DNA of 64,000 nucleotides, taken from Sphingomonas crocodyli (GTDB lineage: Bacteria > Pseudomonadota > Alphaproteobacteria > Sphingomonadales > Sphingomonadaceae). A program made the position numbers and the translations under genes. This document shows, in pieces, positions 59,815 through 64,000 of this stretch. Each line of letters opens with the position of its first letter. Position 1 is the stretch's first letter. Under the pieces are notes generated by a model, which was not told the origin of the DNA, ran no database searches, and worked only from the letters and a program-made list of their open reading frames with translations. The stretch spans positions 1,178,001 through 1,242,000 of the forward strand of contig NZ_SACN01000001.1 in assembly GCF_004005865.1 (NCBI RefSeq), read 5' to 3'.

Positions 59815-60462
59815 ATGATCACCGTCTGGGGCGAGGGCCGGGGCTTTCGGGTCGTCTGGATGCTGGAGGAGATGGGGCTGCCCTATCGCCTGCGCGACGT
59901 CGATCTGCTCAAGGGTGTCGAGAATGATACCGCGTTCCTGGCGATCAATCCGGCGGGGTTCATTCCCGCGCTGCAGGATGGCGATATGGTGATGGTCGAA
60001 TCCATTGCGATCATCGAATATCTGGCGGCGCGATACGGGCCGACGCCGCTGGCTATGGGGCCGGGCGATCCGGGATTCGGCGCCTATCTGCAATATCTGC
60101 ACATGGGCGAAGCGGGGCTGGCCGGGCCGACCTATATCAGCACCGTAAGCCGGATGATGGCGCCCGAGGGCGAGAAGGACAATTGGGGCGCGCGGCTGGG
60201 CATGACCGTCTTCGAAAGCCGGCTGGGGCTGGTGACGCGCCAGCTGGAGAGTGCGCCTTATATGGCGGGCGATCGCTTCACCGCGGCCGACATTTCGGTG
60301 ACCTACGCGCTGCAATTCGCCGAGCGGACGGCGGGCTACACGCTGACGGGCGCGGCGCGCGATTATGTGGCGCGGACGACGGCGCGCGAGGGATATGCGC
60401 GCGCTATGGATGGGTGCCCGGCGACGAAGGCGTGGGTGGCGAGTTTGGCGGCGGAGGCTTAG
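59815..60462 (+). CDS. Glutathione S-transferase
   Basis: 215 residues, 'GGAGGAGCGGCAG' leader. Thioredoxin-like N-terminal domain with '[30 protein letters not shown]', cis-Pro in '[11 protein letters not shown]' and '[15 protein letters not shown]' binding glutathione; helical C-domain '[23 protein letters not shown]'. Likely detoxification. Convergent with the FosA-like gene; they overlap by 4 bases. Confidence 0.94.
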   Translation: MITVWGEGRGFRVVWMLEEMGLPYRLRDVDLLKGVENDTAFLAINPAGFIPALQDGDMVMVESIAIIEYLAARYGPTPLAMGPGDPGFGAYLQYLHMGEAGLAGPTYISTVSRMMAPEGEKDNWGARLGMTVFESRLGLVTRQLESAPYMAGDRFTAADISVTYALQFAERTAGYTLTGAARDYVARTTAREGYARAMDGCPATKAWVASLAAEA

Positions 60463-60869
60463 CCGTCGACAATCGCGATATCGACCCCGGTGGCGCGATA
60501 ATGCGCGAGGCGTGAGGCGAGGCTGCCGGCGTGAAGTTCCAGCCGGTGCTCATCAGGATCGAGGAAGTAGAGCGAGGCGCCCTCGCTGCGATTGTCCTTC
60601 CAGATCGGTGCGGCGGCGCGGATACGCGTGGCGAGCGCATCGAAATCGTCGGGCGCAACGTCGAACGCGTAGTGGGTATAGTCGGTGCGCGATGCCTGCG
60701 TGGCGGTGGGGTCGAGCGAGAGGCAGAGCCACAGGCTTCCTGCCTCCAGATAGGCGCCCTCCGCCCAGCGGGCGCGCAGCGCGAGGCCGAGCAGATCGCG
60801 GTAGAAATCGACCGCGCGATCGAGATCGGCGACCGTGAGGGTGAGGTGGTTGAGGCCGCGGATTGTCAT
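60459..60869 (-). CDS. FosA-like glyoxalase/fosfomycin-modifying protein
   Basis: 136 residues, VOC fold. '[25 protein letters not shown]', '[13 protein letters not shown]', '[15 protein letters not shown]' and '[34 protein letters not shown]' correspond segment by segment to FosA, the glutathione-dependent fosfomycin transferase; metal ligands His (NHLTL), His (YTHYAF) and Glu (LELH) are in place. Housekeeping homologues also exist, so activity is not certain. Convergent with the GST gene. Confidence 0.88.
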   Translation of the reverse strand: MTIRGLNHLTLTVADLDRAVDFYRDLLGLALRARWAEGAYLEAGSLWLCLSLDPTATQASRTDYTHYAFDVAPDDFDALATRIRAAAPIWKDNRSEGASLYFLDPDEHRLELHAGSLASRLAHYRATGVDIAIVDG

Positions 60870-60893
60870 GCGCCCGTCGTCGCATTTTCGCTT

Positions 60894-60974
60894 CGTCATT
60901 GCGAGCGTAGCGAAGCAATCCAGTCCGCAGTTCGGAGTGGATTGCCGCGTCGCCTGCGGCTCCTCGCAATGACG
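60894..60974. repeat. Intergenic palindromic repeat, family B copy 5
   Basis: 81 bp short form. Between the divergent FosA-like and MpaB-like genes, so it lies in a promoter region. Confidence 0.9.
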
Positions 60975-61016
60975 ATGGGGGTGGAACCTCGGGGCCGCAT
61001 CCCCATTTAATGATCT

Positions 61017-61868
61017 ATGTTGGATCATATTCGCGCGCTGATGGCCCCGCCCGCGGGGATGGATTTCGATTTTGCCGAGCCGAAGGGGGAGGCGGCGCTG
61101 GTGCTCGCGGACTCCATATCCTGGGCGATCTTCCGCAATCCGGTGACCTTGTTCATCGGGGGCGTGGCGGCGGTGGTGCTGGAGCTGGCGGAGCCTTCGG
61201 TGCGGACGGGCGTGTGGGAGCATAGTTCGTTCCGGCGCGATCCGGTGGGGCGGCTGAAACGCACCGGCTTTGCGGCGATGATGACGGTGTACGGGCCGAA
61301 AAGCGCGGCCGAGGCGATGATCGCGCATGTCGTGGCGATGCACGACAAGGTGCGCGGCGAGACGCCCGACGGCACCCCCTATCACGCCAATGACGTGCGG
61401 CTGCTCAATTGGGTGCAGGCGACCGCGTCCTTCGGATTCATCGAGGCCTATTCGGTGTTCGCGCGGCCGTTGAGCCGGGCGGAGGTGTCGCAGGCGTTCG
61501 CCGAAGGGGCGGGCGCGGCGCGGCTTTATGGCGCGGCGGGGGCGCCGATGTCGGTCGATGCGTGGGAGGCGATGCTGGCCGAGACGCTGCCGGGGCTGGA
61601 GGGATCGGCGATCCTGCACGAATTTCTGACGATGATGGGGGATGCGCCGCTGCTGCCCAGGCCGACCCGGCCGGTGCAGAAGATGCTGGTGCGTGCGGCG
61701 GTCGATCTGGTGCCGGGCGAGGTGCGCGCACGGATCGGGCTGAGTGCGCCGCGCTACGGATTGAGCGCGGTGGAGAGGCAGGTGGTGAAGGTGATGGCGT
61801 GGGCGGCCGAGCGCGCCCCGATGCCCGGCGCGCCGCCGGTGGAAGCGGCGCGGCGGGTTTCTGCTTAG
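61017..61868 (+). CDS. Oxygenase MpaB-family (DUF2236) protein
   Basis: 283 residues from ATG 61017. '[59 protein letters not shown]' and '[33 protein letters not shown]' are the core DUF2236 motifs, with the conserved His of '[18 protein letters not shown]'. Shorter and closer to the typical family form than the 43886 copy. Heme binding and oxygenase activity are inferred from relatives. Confidence 0.92.
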   Translation: MLDHIRALMAPPAGMDFDFAEPKGEAALVLADSISWAIFRNPVTLFIGGVAAVVLELAEPSVRTGVWEHSSFRRDPVGRLKRTGFAAMMTVYGPKSAAEAMIAHVVAMHDKVRGETPDGTPYHANDVRLLNWVQATASFGFIEAYSVFARPLSRAEVSQAFAEGAGAARLYGAAGAPMSVDAWEAMLAETLPGLEGSAILHEFLTMMGDAPLLPRPTRPVQKMLVRAAVDLVPGEVRARIGLSAPRYGLSAVERQVVKVMAWAAERAPMPGAPPVEAARRVSA

Positions 61869-61997
61869 ATCCTCCCCCGGAGGGGGAGGGGGACCGCGCA
61901 GCGGTGGAGGGGTAGTCTCCACAGGCGAAGCCTTCGCTGCCGGCCAATACCTCTCCACCACCCTTCGGGCGGTCCCCCTCTCCCTCCGGGAGAGGAT
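61869..61997. repeat. Intergenic palindromic repeat, family A copy 5
   Basis: 129 bp beginning at the MpaB-like stop codon and reaching to 4 bases before the stop of the convergent methyltransferase. Confidence 0.9.
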
Positions 61998-62000
61998 TGA

Positions 62001-62756
62001 TTAAGCAGGCTTTTTGAAGCGGAAGACGAAGCGGTCGGTCTTGCCGCGGACGGCGGGGTCGAAGACGAGTTTGGCGTGATCGTCCGCGCCGGTCATCAGC
62101 GCGTTGGATTCGCCATCGAGGACGAAGCCCGCGCGCTGGAAATCGGCCTTCACGATCGCCGGATCGATGCGGTGGAGCTTGTCGACGACCGTCCGCACGT
62201 CGCCGCCCGCATCGGCGACATGATCGACGACGCCGACCACGCCACCCGGCCTCATCGCGGCATATAGCCGCTTGAGCGCGTCATCCGGATCGGTGCGGGG
62301 ATAGTGATATTGTTCCGACTGCCAGTAGAAATCGTGATATTCGAGGTGGAGCAGCGCGAAATCGAAGCTGGCGGGCGCGAACGTTAGCGCGTTCACCTTG
62401 CCCTTCTGCAGCCGGACATTGGGTTCGCGGGCGAGCAGTTTTGCCCAGGCGGCGTCCTGCTTGGCGGTGTCGCCATCCTCGGGCGTGGCGTTGATGAAGG
62501 CGACGACCGAGCCTTTGGGGCCTACCGATGCCCCAAGAAGCTCCGAATAATAGCCGCCGCCCGCCATCAGATCGAGCGCGCGCTGGCCCGGCTTCACGCC
62601 GAAATAGCTGAGGATTTCGACGGGCTTGCGCCCCGCATCGGCGGCGCGGGCATTGTCCGATCGGCCGGGCACGTCGAGGATCTTGGGCGAAACCGCGAGG
62701 ACGGCATAAGGCGCAGCCGCGATCGCGGTAGCGAGGATGATCGAGCGGATGTTCAT
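62001..62756 (-). CDS. Exported SAM-type methyltransferase-fold protein
   Basis: 251 residues from ATG 62756. The N-terminus is a signal peptide-like helix ending near 'YAVLAVSP'. The body is a class-I methyltransferase: 'GVKPGQRALDLMAGGGYYSELLGASVG' (motif I), 'FDFALLHLEYHDFYW' (motif II), 'AMRPGGVVGVVDHVADAGGD'. A SAM-binding fold with an export signal is odd, because SAM is cytoplasmic. Family known mainly from proteobacterial hypothetical proteins. Confidence 0.88.
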   Translation of the reverse strand: MNIRSIILATAIAAAPYAVLAVSPKILDVPGRSDNARAADAGRKPVEILSYFGVKPGQRALDLMAGGGYYSELLGASVGPKGSVVAFINATPEDGDTAKQDAAWAKLLAREPNVRLQKGKVNALTFAPASFDFALLHLEYHDFYWQSEQYHYPRTDPDDALKRLYAAMRPGGVVGVVDHVADAGGDVRTVVDKLHRIDPAIVKADFQRAGFVLDGESNALMTGADDHAKLVFDPAVRGKTDRFVFRFKKPA

Positions 62757-62856
62757 GGGGACCCCTCCCTGTTGTTGCGCAGCAGGGGTAACGGGGGTGG
62801 GGGCGGGGGCCAATGTCGTTGGTCGTGCGGAACGGTGGTTGGTCGAAAACGTCGAA

Positions 62857-62977
62857 ATCCTCCCCGGGACGGGGAGGTGGCGCCGAAGGCGACGGAGGGG
62901 GCTGGCCACAAGCGCTGCGTCCGGCCTCTTGCCCCCTCCACCAGCTTCGCTGGTCCCCCTCCCCGTGCGGGGAGGAT
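62857..62977. repeat. Intergenic palindromic repeat, family A copy 6
   Basis: 121 bp between divergent genes: ends ATCCTCCCCGGGACGGGGAGG and CCCCGTGCGGGGAGGAT, inner CGCCGAAGGCG and CCAGCTTCGCTGG hairpins. Confidence 0.88.
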
Positions 62978-63043
62978 CTAGGGAAGCGCCCTTTTCCGGA
63001 CAAAGTCGGTTGCTAGGCGCCGCGGCGTCCAAGGAGCGTGCAG

Positions 63044-63661
63044 ATGGCGGAAGCGAAGAAGTTCGGTTGGGGAAAGTGGGTTGCGGGCGCGGTCGCGGTG
63101 GCGGCGGGCGGGGCGGCCTATCTGTACCTGAAGGAGCGGCAGGCGAAAGCGCCGCGCTTCGAGCTTCTGGCGGGCGAAGGCGCGTTCGAACTGCGCCGTT
63201 ACCCCGCGATGCTGGCGATCGAAACGATCCAGCATGGTTCGCGGGACCGCGCACTGGGCAACGGCTTCGGCCTGCTTGCCGATTATATGTTCGGCGGCGC
63301 GCGAGCGGACAAGGATCAGGATGACGAAATCCCGATCGCGATGCCGATCCTGGCCGAACCGGCGAGCGGCGGCAGCTGGCGCATCCGCTTCCTGCTGCCC
63401 GAAGGCATGGCGCGCAAGGACGTGCCCGAGCCGGGCGAGGGGATCGCGATCGTCGAAATCCCGGCGCGCGAAATGGCGGCGGTAAAGGTGAGCGGCAAGC
63501 CCAACGACAAATTGTTCGCGGACAAGGCGGCCGAGCTTCTGCGCTGGGTTTCGGCCAAGGCGCGGACGGCGGCGGGCGATGTCGAGCATGCTTATTACAA
63601 CTCGCCGCTGAAGCCGGGGACGGTGAAGCAGAACGAGATTTTGGTGGGTTTGAGTCTTTGA
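63044..63661 (+). CDS. SOUL/HEBP-family heme-binding protein
   Basis: 205 residues from ATG 63044 ('AAGGAG' 7 bases upstream). A membrane anchor at about 10-27 is followed by the SOUL domain: 'FELLAGEGAFELRRYPAMLAIETI', 'GFGLLADYMFGGA', 'IPIAMPILAEP', 'WRIRFLLPEGMARKDVPEPGEG', 'YYNSPLKPGTVKQNEILVGL'. Binds heme or tetrapyrroles in relatives. Role in sphingomonads unknown. Confidence 0.92.
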   Translation: MAEAKKFGWGKWVAGAVAVAAGGAAYLYLKERQAKAPRFELLAGEGAFELRRYPAMLAIETIQHGSRDRALGNGFGLLADYMFGGARADKDQDDEIPIAMPILAEPASGGSWRIRFLLPEGMARKDVPEPGEGIAIVEIPAREMAAVKVSGKPNDKLFADKAAELLRWVSAKARTAAGDVEHAYYNSPLKPGTVKQNEILVGLSL

Positions 63662-63776
63662 TTCGGCCTCAGACGCCGGGCGGCGCGCATCCGCGCGGCT
63701 TGGCTTCCGCGCAATAAGCGCGGGCGGCCGTTCGGCCTTGCGGGCCTGCGGCCCGTTGCAGGACTTCTCCCCGCTT

Positions 63777-63884
63777 CGTCATTGCGAGCGGAGCGAAGCA
63801 ATCTAGGCCCGCATGTGAGAGGTTCGCGACGATCTCCAGTGCGGGCCTGGATTGCCGCGTCGCCTTCGGCTCCTCGCAATGACG
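63777..63884. repeat. Intergenic palindromic repeat, family B copy 6
   Basis: 108 bp long form. 63662-63776 before it holds no gene, only GC-rich inverted segments. Confidence 0.9.
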
Positions 63885-63900
63885 AGTGGGGCTTTCGCAA

Positions 63901-64000
63901 GTCCTCCCCCGGAGGGGGAGGGGGACCGCGAAGCGGTGGAGGGGTATTCGCCACAAACGAAACCTCCCCTGCCGGCCAATACCTCTCCACCATCCTGTGG
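63901..64000. repeat. Intergenic palindromic repeat, family A copy 7, cut by window end
   Basis: Nearly identical to copy 2 over its 100 bases (the same CGCCACAAACGAAACCTCC centre), truncated at the right edge of the window. Confidence 0.88.

Noticed and set aside
58426-60315. 629-codon minus-strand ORF spanning the FGE-like and GST genes
   Set aside because: Crosses two well-supported genes and has an Arg/His-rich random composition.

Overview
The window is GC-rich chromosomal DNA from an alphaproteobacterium, very probably a Sphingomonadaceae (Sphingomonas-like) species. The evidence is a serine palmitoyltransferase that matches the Sphingomonas enzyme residue for residue at its catalytic positions, a ceramide synthase of the Caulobacter/Sphingomonas type, CpdR, SapC, a Tad/Cpa pilus locus, EcfG-type (GGAAC-N16/17-CGTT) stress promoters, and many short palindromic intergenic repeats. 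No integrase, transposase, prophage, plasmid gene or CRISPR array was seen. It reads as ordinary core chromosome with a few AT-richer, probably acquired genes (left edge, 40.5-41.2 kb, 56.1-56.9 kb).

Layout. 0-2.2 kb: an unidentified AT-rich gene, then a Pycsar-type membrane effector homologue coupled to a STAS-like protein. 2.5-13.3 kb: a sphingolipid region with acyl carrier protein, serine palmitoyltransferase, a hybrid sensor kinase, a tightly overlapping DUF2141 / lipid kinase / nucleotidyltransferase operon, LptF-LptG, a fatty-acid-hydroxylase-type enzyme and a GNAT-type ceramide synthase. Together these could make, hydroxylate, phosphorylate and help export the sphingolipids that replace LPS in this family. 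13.4-16.7 kb: methyltransferase, ComF, GrxC, nitrilase, DUF1178. 16.8-24.4 kb: a stress-promoter-driven membrane protein, then a seven-gene Tad/Cpa cluster lacking its ATPase and pilin genes. 24.5-33.9 kb: oxidoreductases, a P450-SDR pair, tRNA-Val, CpdR, a response regulator, a predicted small RNA with two CCUCC motifs, SapC, an FAD-linked oxidase and small proteins.

33.9-42.8 kb: IlvD, an RhlE-type helicase, a cold-shock protein with an IF-1 paralogue, hemerythrin, a MarR-like regulator, a two-gene orphan operon, SoxR and its SoxR-box-controlled DoxX gene. 42.8-52.8 kb: TetR with an MpaB-like oxygenase, SDR, SulP, ArsR-SRPBCC-DUF899, a SIR2-like protein with GFA and DUF938 genes, and AmtB. 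53-64 kb: methionine aminopeptidase with a ParD-like gene, XRE and DUF6456 proteins, DUF2971, a 2OG-Fe oxygenase, a Gdx/SugE exporter behind a likely guanidine-II riboswitch, a secreted formylglycine-enzyme-like protein, GST, a FosA-like protein, a second MpaB-like protein, a periplasmic methyltransferase and a SOUL protein.

Regulation visible in the DNA includes three EcfG-type promoters, a SoxR box, inverted-repeat operators for TetR, XRE and ParD-like regulators, repeated CTAA/TTAG inverted repeats, one riboswitch and one sRNA. Eighteen intergenic palindromic repeats in four families punctuate gene ends. Function calls come from reading motifs and family memory; no database search was run.
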